From assembly GCA_013398295.1 (NCBI GenBank), contig VZSF01003173.1, positions 126,492-190,491 of the forward strand: DNA of 64,000 nucleotides, read 5' to 3'. Of the stretch, positions 47,201-59,374 are shown piece by piece. The position numbers and the translations under genes were made by a program. Below the pieces are notes generated by a model. That model saw only the letters and a program-made list of their open reading frames with translations. It searched no databases and was not told the origin of the DNA. This DNA comes from Chionis minor. Its lineage: Eukaryota > Chordata > Aves > Charadriiformes > Chionididae. The first letter of the stretch is position 1, and the number at the start of each line of letters is the position of its first letter.

Positions 47201-50200
47201 CTTTTTGACTGCTTTCTCTACTTACCTAACCAGAATAACCTGTGCAGTGACGAGAGAGTCAGGATTTTAAGTTTCTATATGACATTTAGGTGGATGTAGC
47301 AGGACTGACTTGACATGGTGCCATATAAGTTTTCTAATGCAACTGTACAGTGCCTAGGATGTAAGAGTTCACAAGTGTATAACAATAACTATAATAACAT
47401 GCTTTGAAATTGGAAAGTCCCTCGATAAACCCATAGTATAGAAGAAAACCGTTTCTTTGCTAACACCTCAAGATCAAACCTGACCTTTCATATGAATCTT
47501 GACTCTGTCATTCAAATCCTTTAGGAAACTTCATACCCATGCATAGATTGTTTGCAGTCAAACTGAATTTGCTGTAATGCCTCAGGCTATAATGGTGTAG
47601 TACTTTTAAATCAGATATTTATTGTTTTAATAGTGATGAAACATTATTTCAGGAGATCTACTTACTACACATCTCTTACTATAGTTATTTATACTTTCTG
47701 CTATGAGTTAGACTAAACTAAGCGGTTTGGTTCATAACTTTCCTCTGAGTAATTTTCACTATGAAAAACATAGTGATGCTTATAGTATAGGTTTCTACTT
47801 ACTTGATTTTTTTTAAAACTAAGGAGTTGAGTGAGTGAACAGATTTGCAAAGTATTTGAAAAGATTTGAAAATAAAAATCTAGCTATTACATTTTTTTTA
47901 CAGTACGATAGACAAATTCTGAACAGCTCTATTGTCCTTTGATAAAAAACTAAACATAAATGGAGGTTGCTTTTTATGTGACGTGGAGAAGTATAATTAA
48001 CTTGGCAGTAGGTACTCAAGGTTCCCCAGAATAAGGGCTTAAATAAACTGAGTTCATTTCTAATGAGGGATCTAAAAGGTGATGCAAGATGTAGAGAAGG
48101 TCTGCATTTGTGAGGTACTGATTTCAGCAGAAGTTTAGTTCATGACACTTGAGAGAGATTCAAGTAATGTTTAAGGGAATAATGCTGAAAAATCAATTAC
48201 AAGAGTAAAAATAAATTAAAAAAAAAAATTATGGGATTAGATTCTGGTAAAAAAAAAAATCTAAGAAAACAAGTCCCTGGGTCTCTGCTGCATGCATTAA
48301 TTATGAAACCATGCTCATACATTGAAAAGTATTGGCAGAAAATAGGAAATATTTAGAAAACAGGGGAAAAAAAATTACATTCTTTTCCAGGAAATTTTGT
48401 ATCTAACTTTGATGTTGACAGGATTGACCTCCCAGTTAGGAAACTGTTAGATTTTTTTAAAATGTTTTTTCCTCCAAGAAAGTAATCCTCTTTCCTGGAT
48501 AGTTTTCAGTTAACTGAAACAATAATAATTAACTGATTTAATCTATTATTCCATGTTCAAAAAATTGTTGATATAGTTATCTGTCATTTCGCTCTACATT
48601 ATTTTGACACAAAGCAGATATTCATTGTAACACATTAACTTGTATTAAAAAAAAAACATTTTGGCATCAGATAATGGCATATCAGATTTTAACTGCTTTT
48701 TTCTAACTAGTATAAACAGACTTTGCCTTTAGGGTTACTTTTCTTAAACTGCATAGCTGAACTGTTTGCTGATATGCGTTGTTAGGGAAAAATAATTTTA
48801 CTCTCTGTTCAGATTTTTGTCCAGTTAAATCATCATTGGATTATTCTTCTAAGAAGTTATTCTTCCCTTTTAATTTTAAGACTATTTTTGCAAGATCATA
48901 TTGCAATCAAACTGAGTTACCTTAATATTCACCACTAAAGACAGTGAAACATAAAGAAAAATCTGTTTGATATTTTTCCCCCGGTGAATTAGATATAGGC
49001 ACAGGATAGTGAGAAGGAATGCCACTGATACTCTGATCTTCAAGGCGCTCCTGGGAAGACAAAAAATGATATGTAACATAGGAAAACAAAGGTAAGCAAA
49101 TAAGTAAGAATTGTTTCTTTTCTACATTTTTTTTGTTCATAATATGACCTTGAGATACCCTCAGATTTTTTTTTTTTTTTAAACTGCTAGTTTAAAAATA
49201 ATAGTGTATATCAGATTGAGCATTTTAAGTAAAAAATAATCCTGGTTATATGCAATCACAGGTTTTTTAATGCATCTTGGGTGTATTAAATTACATGATG
49301 AGACGATTCATATTTCTTCAAAGCTGGAGAAAGCTTATCTGTGGAAAGGATATCAAAATACATTTATAATGAAAGTAAATTGCTAGTCCTGTAATAGAAA
49401 TAGTAGCAAACATCGGAAAACATAAGAACAATATCTGATCTATTATAATAGAGGGAAACAATCAAACACTGGAAGAATTAGAGTTAATCTTTCACATAGG
49501 ATAGTAAACCAGAACCTTATAGATTAAATCAATGTTATTACTGTTGTTTTATAAGAGGGATTTTTCTTTTTTTTTTTTTTTTCTTTTTAGCTCACTCAGA
49601 CTTTAATTTCTGGTTGAGTCAAACTTTTATGTCCTGGATAAAAAAGACAACCCTCACCACCACCCAAAAAAACCCCCCTGACATTCTCCCTCCCCCCCAT
49701 CAAAAAAACAAACCCCCTCGACCTATCTGGAGTTTAATTTTTACAGATCATGCATATTTCACACTTGTGAAATACCCATCTGTGTATAACTAACAAATAT
49801 TATTCTTCTTTTTGTGTGTGTGTATCAGTGCCCATAGAAAACATTTACTAATAAACTGTTAAATAGTTTGGTATCAAAGACCAGATAATACTTTTCTGAA
49901 GAATAACTTGTATTCTCTTTCTAATTGGATTATATCAAAGTACCAGCCCATTCGTATGAATATTCTAGTCTTGATATTATGACTATAGTTCAATATATTC
50001 AATAGTGAATATACTGAAAATGTGGATTTCACAATAAATTTAATAAAAATTAATTTAATAAATTTTAATAATCATATTTGGATCTGGTTGACATCTAGTC
50101 AATGTCTTAGCATAAAAGTTCACTCCACTATCAGGTGAGAAGTCTGTTTATTTATTTATTTATTTATCTATTAATTTATCTATTTATTTATCTATTTATT

Positions 50201-50680
50201 TATTTATTTAAGCTGCCAAAATACAAGCTCCTGTACTTGACCCTTTTTGGCTTAATGAAACTTTTCCAGACTTAACCAATTTTCATACCTGACTGTAATG
50301 TTTCAATGGCCAGGAACAAAACAAAAACCTTACTGAAAATGGGATGTAATGCAGGAAGCCTGCACTACACTAAGAAGCTTCACAAACAAGCAGGTATGAG
50401 CATAAAATTTGGATTCTCAATACTGTGTCTGACTTTATAGATAGGAAGTGTTCAAAATAACATACACTTGCATGATGTGTATATATATGTTTGCTTAATG
50501 TTTAGATACTAAGAAATAGTCATTAAGAAAAAAATGTGACATAAGCAGGCAAAATTAGATACTTCACATAGTTTATAAGTACATTGGAAATTGAACTTAG
50601 ATACTAAAGAAGGTGATTGCTTGTTCAAATGGATTCAGTTTCTGTTTAGAAGATGCTGTTTAACTATAGGGGAGAGTATT
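44257..50680. other. No gene seen; long AT-rich interval
   Basis: About 6.4 kb without an identifiable exon, RNA gene or transposon. Simple repeats include poly(T) near 49168 and 49567, an A/C-rich tract at 49656-49722, and the TTTA microsatellite at 50147-50210. The part from 46690 to 47220 is less AT-rich and might be an unrecognised old repeat. Confidence 0.55.
50147..50210. repeat. TTTA/TCTA microsatellite
   Basis: About 16 tetranucleotide units, mostly TTTA with interspersed TCTA and TTAA. Interrupted, so it may be only mildly variable. Confidence 0.92.
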
Positions 50681-50778
50681 ACAGAATCACAGAATCACAG
50701 AATCACTGGGGTTGGAAGGGACCTCTGGAGTTCATCTAGTCCTACACCCTGCCAAAGCAGGTTCACCTGGAGCAGGTA
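50681..50778 (-). mobile_element. Short CR1 3' tail, minus strand
   Basis: The plus strand starts with three units of ACAGAATC, then ACTGGGGTTGGAAGGGACCT, CTGGAGTTCATCTAGTCC and GCAGGTTCACCTGGAGCAGG. Only the last 100 bases or so of the element inserted, a common outcome of incomplete CR1 reverse transcription. Confidence 0.9.
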
Positions 50779-53700
50779 ACATAAGTTCTCTGGTCAGGTA
50801 GCTGCTACCAAGTAGGAAGATTTGGGGCATCAAACTTAGAAAACACTGCAGAGCCTTGTCAAAAACTAGCAAAATAATCTTACTGGCAGGGTAAGACACA
50901 GAAACAATAGAATCAATAATCATCAATATTAATAAGAATAAAAAGATAATGTTAGAAAAAAGTCTGGTATATTCACAACAGTTGTGTTGTTGGGTTTTTT
51001 AATTGAATTTCTTCTGTCTTTGTCCTAATCAAAGGGTTTACAACTGGTGCTCAGTGAACATGGTAGACTGTTTTCTGAAGGTTAATTTCACATTTGTGAA
51101 ATTTTATTTAATAAGTATTCACATTTCCAGTCAGGGAACAGAAGCATATATCCATCCGGCTTACACATCCTGCCAAAACAGTTCCAATTTTAAATACATT
51201 ACAGACATGAGGAAAAATTTCAACTAAAGAAAGAAATTAAACATAAAACCATTTCAGTGTGTTATGCTACAAACTTAGAAACTTCGTGTTAAAAAAGTTC
51301 TCTAAACCCTATTTTAAATGCATTATCTCTAAGTTACACGTAAGAAAAGACAGAAAATAGTAACAAAAACTGCAATGCTAAAAATATAATTGGTGCCTTA
51401 TTCTGCTTTGTAGACTGTAAAAATTAAAGATCATTTAAACCTCAGTTACTAGTAACCAGAATTATAAACAATTGGTCAATTCACAGAAAGATATACAGGA
51501 AGCAACACTAGTCAGATCTGAAATGCAAAAACTGTCATCTGATGAGAAATACATACTGGTCACTAAAAAGGTTTAACTGGGAGAAATAACTTCTCAACTC
51601 TCTACTTAGCTGTAGCGTTGTTCATAAAAGTGTTACTTGACCCATTCTTGTACTTGTCTGTATCAGATAATGTTGCAGTACACAAAAAATGACATCAGCA
51701 GCCCATAAATCCATCAGTTTTTAAAGAGATTCACTTGTACAGGATGAAATAATAATTGAACACAGTGCTTTACCTTTCCTTTTCTAGGCATCACATACTA
51801 TTAACCTTTTTACTCAGGGTTTGGTTCTCGAGGGTGAATGTTTCAGTAAAACACATCCGCTGTCTAAAGCCTGGTCTTGTTGCAGTAAACTCTGGATGCA
51901 AGGACACAATATAATACTACTTGCTGTTAGTTATGAGAGCTTTTATTTGTACACAGTTCAAGTAGATTCTCTTCTGATTACCTTTCTACTTTTTTTCCCC
52001 TTAAGTCCTAAGATGGGGGAATAATTCTCACTTGGCTTTAGCAGAGTACATTCGAAAGTATTTTTTCCCTAAATTAAGTTTTTCTTATAGAGTCAAACAC
52101 AGGGATAAAAAACAGTAAGCATATTCATAAAATAAGTTTTAAAAACATTTTGGGTCAAAGACAGAGCTGCCTTCTGCTCACACTGAAATGAGAGTCATCA
52201 CTACTGAGGTTTCTTCTGAAAAATTTTTTTCCAGTTTGTTTTTTTCATTACTTTCTTATAAAGTTGCTCTGCTAGAAGTCAATGTTACAAGTGAATAACT
52301 ATTTCAATCACCAGATATAATAGCATTAAAGGTTTTGAGACCTATTATTACAAAATTAAAACCCAAATGAAGTATAAGCCCATCTTCTTGTTCCGAATAT
52401 AGTGATTCATTGTATTTAATAAGTTTGGAAAGTCAAAACAAGAAAAATGTGTGGTTGTGTGAAACGATTGAGAGTGCTTTTAATGGGGCAAGAGACAATA
52501 GCAGAAAAAAATTACACAGAATATATCCTTTTCTGTTTTAAAATCTCTTTCTATAACATAAATTGCAGCTATTTCAGTTTCTTTAGATATTAATTCTTCG
52601 TATTTGGGATACAGCAGAAGAACAGAGTATTGTTATTAACATCTTATTTTCCTGACTGATTTTAAATCCTCTCTTACAGTTTCTTTCACATTCTTTCGTG
52701 TTTAAATGCATCAACGTATACTCTCCCAATTTTTTCGGCTAGGAACTGTTTTTAGAGTTACTTCAGTAGTACAATCATTAATATCCAATCTGACTATCAT
52801 TAAGGAAGAACTGCTATCTTGCATTGTCCCAATGAAAACTAAGTGCATAAAGAGACAGTTGGCAGTAATAAATCCCATCCAGCTATTTAAAGACCAGCTT
52901 TATATGTACTTAACAGGACTTACTACCAGAGGGGAAAATTCTCTCTTCTAGAACATAGACAATAAAATCTAGAACCAAAATCTAGCACTAGCTCTTCACA
53001 GTATCCATTAAAAATCCCAGATAGGTCAGTTTATAATCTCATCTATACATAATAACGAAAAAAGAGATTTAGACTCCCAAAAAATGGGAAAATTAAAGGT
53101 TAGGACTGGATCACTGTTGTGCAGACCTTTGCAGATTCCAATTCCTTATGTCCTGGCCTTGGTGAGAATCTACAATCCTGCCCTAGGGACAAGATTCCTT
53201 CCATGCAGAGTGGCTGTAATGGTACTACTGCAGTGATGATCCCAAAGATACAAATCAGATAAGATCAGTAGGCAAAGATATTGTGTTTTATTTAATAAAT
53301 AACATATTAGAAAAAAATGGAAAAGTTTTCAGTATCCAACTCCTTCCTCAGATCTGAAACATAAACTGTAAACTTCAAGATAAGAATGACTGGTTTTAGT
53401 TTCATTTAACTGTATTAAATAAATAGACTATTTGAGAGAAATGGGTGGTAGAACAGGAAGGGAATGTTGTTTGCAGAAGATGACATAAAGACATCATTAG
53501 GTCTGTAATGCAAAGCCAAGTAATTATGACCTGTGTAACACAGAGGAACAAGCTTAAAGTTGCTTGTGAAGAAAACTATTGTGTTCCATATGACCATTTT
53601 TTTAGTGAATCTTTTATTTTCAGTATCTTCTGGAGTTATAAATTTATCTTCTGAAGGTGTTTCTTATCTATGCCTAAGGTCAGAAATGGAACAGCTGGTC

Positions 53701-55350
53701 TGTGAAAAACATTTTCCCACTCTACTGACTGTCTTCCTGAGTTTCTCCTGGTGTGTGGTCACTGTTCACTTTCTACTGTATATAAAAGGGTTGTTGATAC
53801 ATTGGGTGAAGTTTTATATTCCAGGGTACTTATTTGTAGTATCTATTGATTCTGATGTATCTATTCTAGAAACTGAGGTAATTACAATGATTATGGAGAA
53901 TTATTGGTGAGGGGTTTATTTATTGTATATTCAGAATATTCTATGCAGAGTTTACTTGGTTTGCAGAGAACTTTAATAACGAGTTTGGTGAGACTTAGGA
54001 ATCATGAAGGCTAGCCATGAGTTTTTGCGGAAAGCTGCTTTCAAGTTACAATTTTCAGTGCATATTATTACTACTGTAGAACATACTATTGTGCATACTG
54101 TAGTGCATACTATTACTCGTGTAGAACACTGTGGTGTTCTACATAGTTCTCAGTGTATTACGGTATATTACAAATTACACCATTGTGTTGTAAGTTTTAG
54201 TAATATTATTATTAATACCTGTCTGTACCAATTTTTAGGTGGTTCGTGTGAAGATGTAATCCATGTTGTTGGAAACCATCCACGTGGGGGTTGAGGGAAA
54301 GGTGACAAAAAATAAAACGCAAAATAAAAAAACAACCAAAAAACCCAAAGCAGTTCATTGATCAGGAAACCAATTCAAATAGTTATGTCAAGCAAGGATC
54401 TCTCTAAGCTTGACATATGAGAAATGATAAGCCTTGAGATGTTAGTGGTCCACTACCCTCCAAAGGTTATCTTGTCAGCTGTCTTCCTTTGTGTAAAATT
54501 AGTTGCCCAGAATCTTTTCCTGAACATTGATATCAACCCAATTTCTTTAGAAAATGGCAGAAGTTCTCTAAAAAACAAGAGTAGATTGTCAATGCAGTCA
54601 TCAGAGAAACAAGCAGTCTTTGAAATCATGCCTTTTCCTTACCTAGTGAAGACCTAAACCCTTTTTTCCTAGAACAGATTTTATGAAAAAGCTCGGACAG
54701 TTTATCCCCACTCTCAACTATCACTGTAATCATTAACTAGTGATCTCTCTGACCCTTCTTATTTTCTTTAGCTGAGAATTTCCAGTTATTTTTTATAAAG
54801 AAGTGCAGCTTCAACAGGTATTCGGAAGGTATTATTTCTTTGCAGGATAGCCGATAAACTTTCATACAGACAATTCTCTAGAAGACAGGCTGGGTCCTGA
54901 GCAGGACGTTGCATCTCTTACTTCCTTCTTAATGACAGAAGTAGAAGGAAGATAAATGACAAAAGAAATTCTCTTGTCTGGTGTACAAGAAAGCGAGCTT
55001 TGCCTCTGAACTTTGTTTATAACCTCTTCCACTGGTTATTTCCTAAAAATGTCTTTCAGTTTGAGTTTCTTACGTGATATGGCTGAGGTAAAAATAATTT
55101 TATTAAGTCTAATTAGACTGAATCATGAACTAGTGTTGGCTCAACTAGTTCTGTCTTTTCATGACTTATGCATCCACAGAAACTTTAGGCATTGAGAAGC
55201 TAGTGCAGAAAAGCATATTCAGACTTCCAACATTTCCAGGATTAGGCTGTTCTGATCTGGAGTTTTGAGAATATTGGTTTTAGACTTGGGTGTTTTTCTT
55301 ATTAAAGTGGGGTTTTTTAATGGTTTAAATATATCTCATCTATTTTTAAG
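50779..55350. other. No gene seen; contains a repeat-rich hairpin region
   Basis: AT-rich. Two adjacent plus-strand stop-free stretches, 53560-53910 (116 codons, very hydrophobic) and 54004-54294 (96 codons, with a V-H-T-I/V-rich repeat), resemble no known family, and the second is driven by local DNA repeats. Treated as unproven. No other coding signal. Confidence 0.5.
54060..54180. repeat. Degenerate short repeats with a perfect 10-bp hairpin
   Basis: Variants of GTAGAACA, CATACTATT and TGCATACTGTAG recur several times. At 54120-54143 TGTAGAACAC and GTGTTCTACA form a perfect 10-bp stem with loop TGTG. The outer bases do not extend the stem. Confidence 0.75.
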
Positions 55351-55550
55351 TCATGGTATCCTAGAATAATTCATGTTGAAGGAACCTCTGGAAATCCATC
55401 TCATCCAACTCTTTGCTTAAAGTGACGTTACTGTCAAAATAAGATCATGTTGCTTACATCCTTGTTCGTTAAAGTTCTATATACATAGAGTGACAGAAAT
55501 TCGGCAGCTTCTCTGGAAACCATTGCAGTACTGGACCATGGTCATCGTGC
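55351..55550 (-). mobile_element. Decayed CR1 3' end, minus strand
   Basis: TCATGGTATCCTAGAATAAT, then GTTGAAGGAACCTCTGG, ATCCATCTCATCCAACTC and CTTTGCTTAAAG follow the order of a CR1 3' end in antisense. Beyond about 55430 the match is weak and the right limit is a guess. Confidence 0.6.
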
Positions 55551-55584
55551 TGTTTCTTTTTCTTTATATCCCATTGATAAGATG

Positions 55585-55930
55585 GGATCATAGGATACTA
55601 GGGTAATTCAGATTAGAATGCAGATCATTTATGCGAACCTCCTGTTGAAAGGAGGCTCACGTATGAGGCCATACCAGGCTGACAAGGATGTTTTCTAAAG
55701 GTTTTCTAAACCTTTTCTAAAAATGTTTTGGATACTTCCAAGGATGGAGACTACTCAGCCTCTTTCATGTGCCTAGAAATAGGTTCCAAGAGGACTTGCT
55801 TAAAGATTTTCCCAAAAAGTGAAGTGAGGCTGACTGGCCTGTACTTCTCTGGACCATTCTTTTGAACTTTTTTGAAGGTGAATGCCACACTTGTTTTTTC
55901 TCCCCTCATCAAGGGTCTCCAGCACTGTCC
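55585..55930 (-). mobile_element. Composite CR1 remnant: 3' end joined to a reverse-transcriptase segment
   Basis: The left part (GGATCATAGGATACTAGGGT, later GGATACTTCCAAGGATGGAG) is a worn CR1 3' end in antisense. The right part, 55742-55890, translates on the minus strand as FKKVQKNGPEKYRPVSLTSL and GKIFKQVLLEPISRHMK. This is the CR1 reverse-transcriptase N-YRPVSLTS region, which normally lies more than 1 kb upstream. The middle of the element is missing, by deletion or because these are two insertions side by side. Confidence 0.72.
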
Positions 55931-57459
55931 ATGATCCATGATTGCCATTTGCCAGAAATTGTGCTAATTACCTTCTGCAGTTTGGCATGCCCTTCTCTGA
56001 AAAGTCTTTGTCATTTCTGCAACCCTCTCAGTAGAAATCTGAGGATACCTCTAGACTGCAGTGTTTTACTAAGTATTAAAAGTGCCTAAATCAAAAGCCA
56101 TGTAACTGTAAAAAACCCTTTAAAATTATGTTTTTCTCTTTTGGTTATAAAGGGGACAAAAGAAGAATAGGATCAGATTCTAGGTATCTTTAGTGTGGAA
56201 AGACTTTCTGCCTTTTGACCTTAGCTAAACTCATCAGACCAGACCTTCATCTGCTTTAATGTGATTGTCTTCATTAAAGCAAATGTTAGCTTATACCAAT
56301 TTAGAAAGCAATGAAACAAGATAATAAAATCGGCACTTGACTTATTAAAAGAATACAATATAAAGAGCCCTTGCCCTCAACATGTATAGCAAACTGATCA
56401 AATATTTGTATTCGGAAGCCTATTCTATAATTTAAAAAGAATACCAGACACCTTAGAATGTTTATCTTATTTCCCTGAAGTATTGTATCACATGCTTCAG
56501 AGCAAGACCAATAAATAAATGACAGTAACTCAACTGAAGTTAATTTCAGACCATTTCTGGAAACATCTTTTTGACCTTAGCTCTGGTTCAGCTTGTCCAA
56601 TGAAGCACAAAGATTAATGGACCTTTCAAATGTTTTCTATTGTAAGAAGCACTAAATGAAAACAGGAAAATGCAAGATGAGTATATATTTTGTTCAGAAA
56701 GCTGTGGGAAAGAAGGAATTTAGATATGAGCTAATTAACGTTGTGAGACATTTCCTCTGTAATAGACATGATGATACAAATTGTCTGGGTTAATGGAAGA
56801 GAAAAAGCAACATTACCCCCGTTGCAGTCTATCACTTGCCTTGTGGAACCAGAAGTGATGGTAGACTGTTACTTAAAAGGTTAAATAAAAGCAGAGTCTG
56901 AAAAGTCTACTACGGAGAATAAGTAGGTATTCTGTACCTGGTAGTGAACACTGTTTCCCCCTACTGATATATAAAATGTAACGTAAATTAATCCTAGATA
57001 TTTTTCAAGGTAATTTTTATTTTTGAAGAGGTTCTTGTCTGTCTTTTTTTTTTTTTTTTTGGTCAGTTTGTTTTTCAAACTATAGTGTCTATTTCAAAAC
57101 CAGAAATTTTGAGATGCAAATGATCCTTGCTCCCAGTGACATTAAAATGAGATTGCCATCTATCAACTGAGTGTTGTGGACTTGTGAGGCCATATTAAAC
57201 CTTTTCCTTTACAGAAATAAAGGATAAGCACAGTAAAGATAAGCACAGTATATCAACTATTGCATTTTAAACTCTGACCTTTCTTTTCCAGCTGTGACTT
57301 CAATCAAGGAAGCGAAAGAAATATGCTTAGTACCTACTGTAGCTCTACTCAGTAAAGAGGGCATAGAGACAAAATGGGTTCACTTACCTGGCTTAAAAAG
57401 TTAAGAAGATGAGACACAAGCTCTATGAGCCTGGCCATATAACGCATTTTTCTGAATTT
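55931..57459. other. No gene seen
   Basis: AT-rich with a poly(T) run at about 57043-57060 and a 15-bp tandem pair (GATAAGCACAGTA at 57223 and 57238). No recognisable coding or transposon sequence. Confidence 0.55.
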
Positions 57460-57905
57460 TAGAATCATAGAATCACACAATCATAGAACATCCTGAGTTG
57501 GAAGGGATCCAGGAGAATCATCAAGTCCAACTCCTGACTCCACACAGGGCAGCTTAAAACTAAAACCATATATTTAAGAATATTGTCCAAATGTTTCTTG
57601 AACATGGAACCATGACCACTCCCTTGGGGAAGTTGTTCCAGTGCTTGACAAGCCCTTCACTGAAGAACTTTGTACTAATATCCAATCTGAACTTCCCCTG
57701 CCACAGCTTTAAGCCATTCCCTCATGTTCTATCACTGGACACCAGAGAGAAGAGATCTGCACCTCCATCTCTGCTTCCCCTCATGAAGAAGTTGTAGATA
57801 GTAATGAGGTTACCCCTCAGTATCTTCTTCTCTAAGCTGAACAAAACTCATATCCAAAGCTGCTTCTCATAAGTCATGCCCTCTAGTCCTTTCACCATCT
57901 TTGTT
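57460..57905 (-). mobile_element. CR1 3' end, minus strand
   Basis: The plus strand opens TAGAATCATAGAATCACACA, then GAGTTGGAAGGGATCC and CAAGTCCAACTCCTGACTCC. It continues with antisense ORF2: TCCAATCTGAACTTCCCC, CACTGGACACCAGAGAGAAG and GTAATGAGGTTACCCCTCAG. This is close in layout to the copy at 24983-25385, so probably the same CR1 subfamily. It ends near CACCATCTTTGTTG. Confidence 0.9.
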
Positions 57906-58490
57906 GGAGGTGGTTGTGACAGAGGGGATAGGCTGGCATGACCTTGGTGACTCCTCTGGAATAAATGGATGTCCCTGTCCTTACCAATTCCAGAGCCTCT
58001 TATCTGTGGTGTAAGGACACCTGGGAAGACAAGGCAGACAACAAGGAGCTTCTCCTGCTGCCCAGGCAGAGACTTGTTTCCATTTAACTCTAACCCTCAA
58101 GTCCCTATCTTGAATTCATTAAATGGGAAAATGTATGTGTAACTGTAACTCTTTTCTCCAATATACGAAGAGACACTACTTTTTGCATGGATATAAAACT
58201 GAACATGTTAAAATCAAAAAAGGTTTATAATGAAATAAAATTATTTATTCTGATGTTTATGATTCTCCTGTATGGTTAGAAATACGCTTGTATGAGGTAT
58301 ATTTATTTTTAATATGTGATATAGTCCATGTATATTCATTGACTATTCACAGAGTCAGAGAATTCAAAGACCCTTTTTTTTCTTTCACCAAAGCTATAAA
58401 GAAGTATTGCTGTTGGTGCCATTACAAATAAGAAGTTTCTCTCTTTACAGTTTCCTTTCTTTCTCTGTAATTTTCTTGTCAATTCCATAC
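57906..58490. other. No gene seen; part is GC-richer
   Basis: 57906-58095 is noticeably less AT-rich than its surroundings, but I see neither a coherent frame with splice sites nor a known repeat. The rest, to 58490, is AT-rich. Confidence 0.45.
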
Positions 58491-59015
58491 TGTGAGAGAT
58501 GACTTGTAGACTCCCCAAAACAAATATTGGGGGAAGCAGAGGTGAAGGTCTTCTGAACCTTTCTGAATGTCGCAAAACATTCACAAGTAGCGTGAAATGA
58601 AGCTCTAGCTGGGGGGTGGACAAGATGGAGCTTGCATGATGCAGGCCTTGCACAGGCCTTGAATGGAGCTTGGCGCTGGCACCTGCTTGTCTCTTGTGTA
58701 GCACAGGAGGCAGGAAGCCTTTTGAAAGCCAAATGGGTCTGCACAACTTGTGACCTCATTGTCTGCTAAACGTGTCCGTGCCCTCACCCAAATCATGCTT
58801 CTTACTACCTGGAAAGACAGGAAATCTGAGACAAAACTGTCCTTGTAAAGTGGGCAGGTCGTCTGGTAAGGCGAACATAAAAGGGGAAGATACATGCCCC
58901 TAGTGGGCAGTGGAAGAATTTCTTTGGGGGACACACAGAAGAGGGCTCCTACGAACCAAAGACCCCACGCCCCACCCCTTGCTGGCTGGGCCAATGCTGG
59001 AACCAGGACCGGTGA

Positions 59016-59066
59016 TCTCTCTCTCTCTCTCTCTTTCTCTTTCTTTCTCTTTCTCTCTTTCCTCTA
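59016..59066. repeat. CT/CTTT microsatellite inside the LTR
   Basis: A pyrimidine-only run of CT units passing into TTTCTC units, located between the TATA-like box and the poly(A) signal. Likely length-variable. Confidence 0.9.
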
Positions 59067-59242
59067 AAAGTTAGCAAATAATGCAAGCTTTACCGTACTG
59101 TTTGCCATAATTCATGGCATATCCGTTGTCAAGTGCTGTCTACCATAACCTGTGGTACGTCTGTTAAGTAATGCAAGGTGTACTTCACTGCTTGCCGTAA
59201 TTTGTTCTATACCGAACCAATTGTCATGGACCTAGTTAAACT

Positions 59243-59248
59243 AATAAA
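59243..59248 (+). promoter_or_regulatory. Poly(A) signal of the 58491-59374 LTR
   Basis: AATAAA followed by GTTTGCATGTCGACCTTGAG. Its position about 365 bases after the TATA-like box and 130 bases before the LTR end suits an R-U5 boundary. Confidence 0.55.
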
Positions 59249-59374
59249 GTTTGCATGTCGACCTTGAGAGTTATCTTACCTTAGTCCACACCGCTGGAGA
59301 TTTACGAATCTGAGTCAGCTTCCCCCCGCCTCGCCCGGCCTTGTCTTCCAATCGTGTCTGAGTGGGGCGTGACA

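Larger units (their letters stand above)
58491..59374 (+). mobile_element. CpG-rich solo LTR, probably young
   Basis: An 884-base element starting TGTGAGAGATGACTTGTAG and ending GGGGCGTGACA. It has a TATA-like ACATAAAAGG near 58875-58884 and a CT microsatellite (59016-59066). Imperfect repeats of the type GTACTG-TTGCCATAATT-ATGGCAT follow (59090-59210), and then AATAAA at 59243-59248 with a T/G-rich follow-up. At least 20 CpGs survive, against very few in flanking DNA, which suggests little time for methylation-driven decay. No gag, pol or env is attached. No clear target duplication was seen. Minus-strand open stretches inside (58336-58994) are antisense and incidental. Confidence 0.75.

Noticed and set aside
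58336..58994. Three overlapping minus-strand open stretches of 104-136 codons
   Set aside because: They lie antisense in the GC-rich LTR, where stops are rarer. They overlap one another in different frames and show no known domain.
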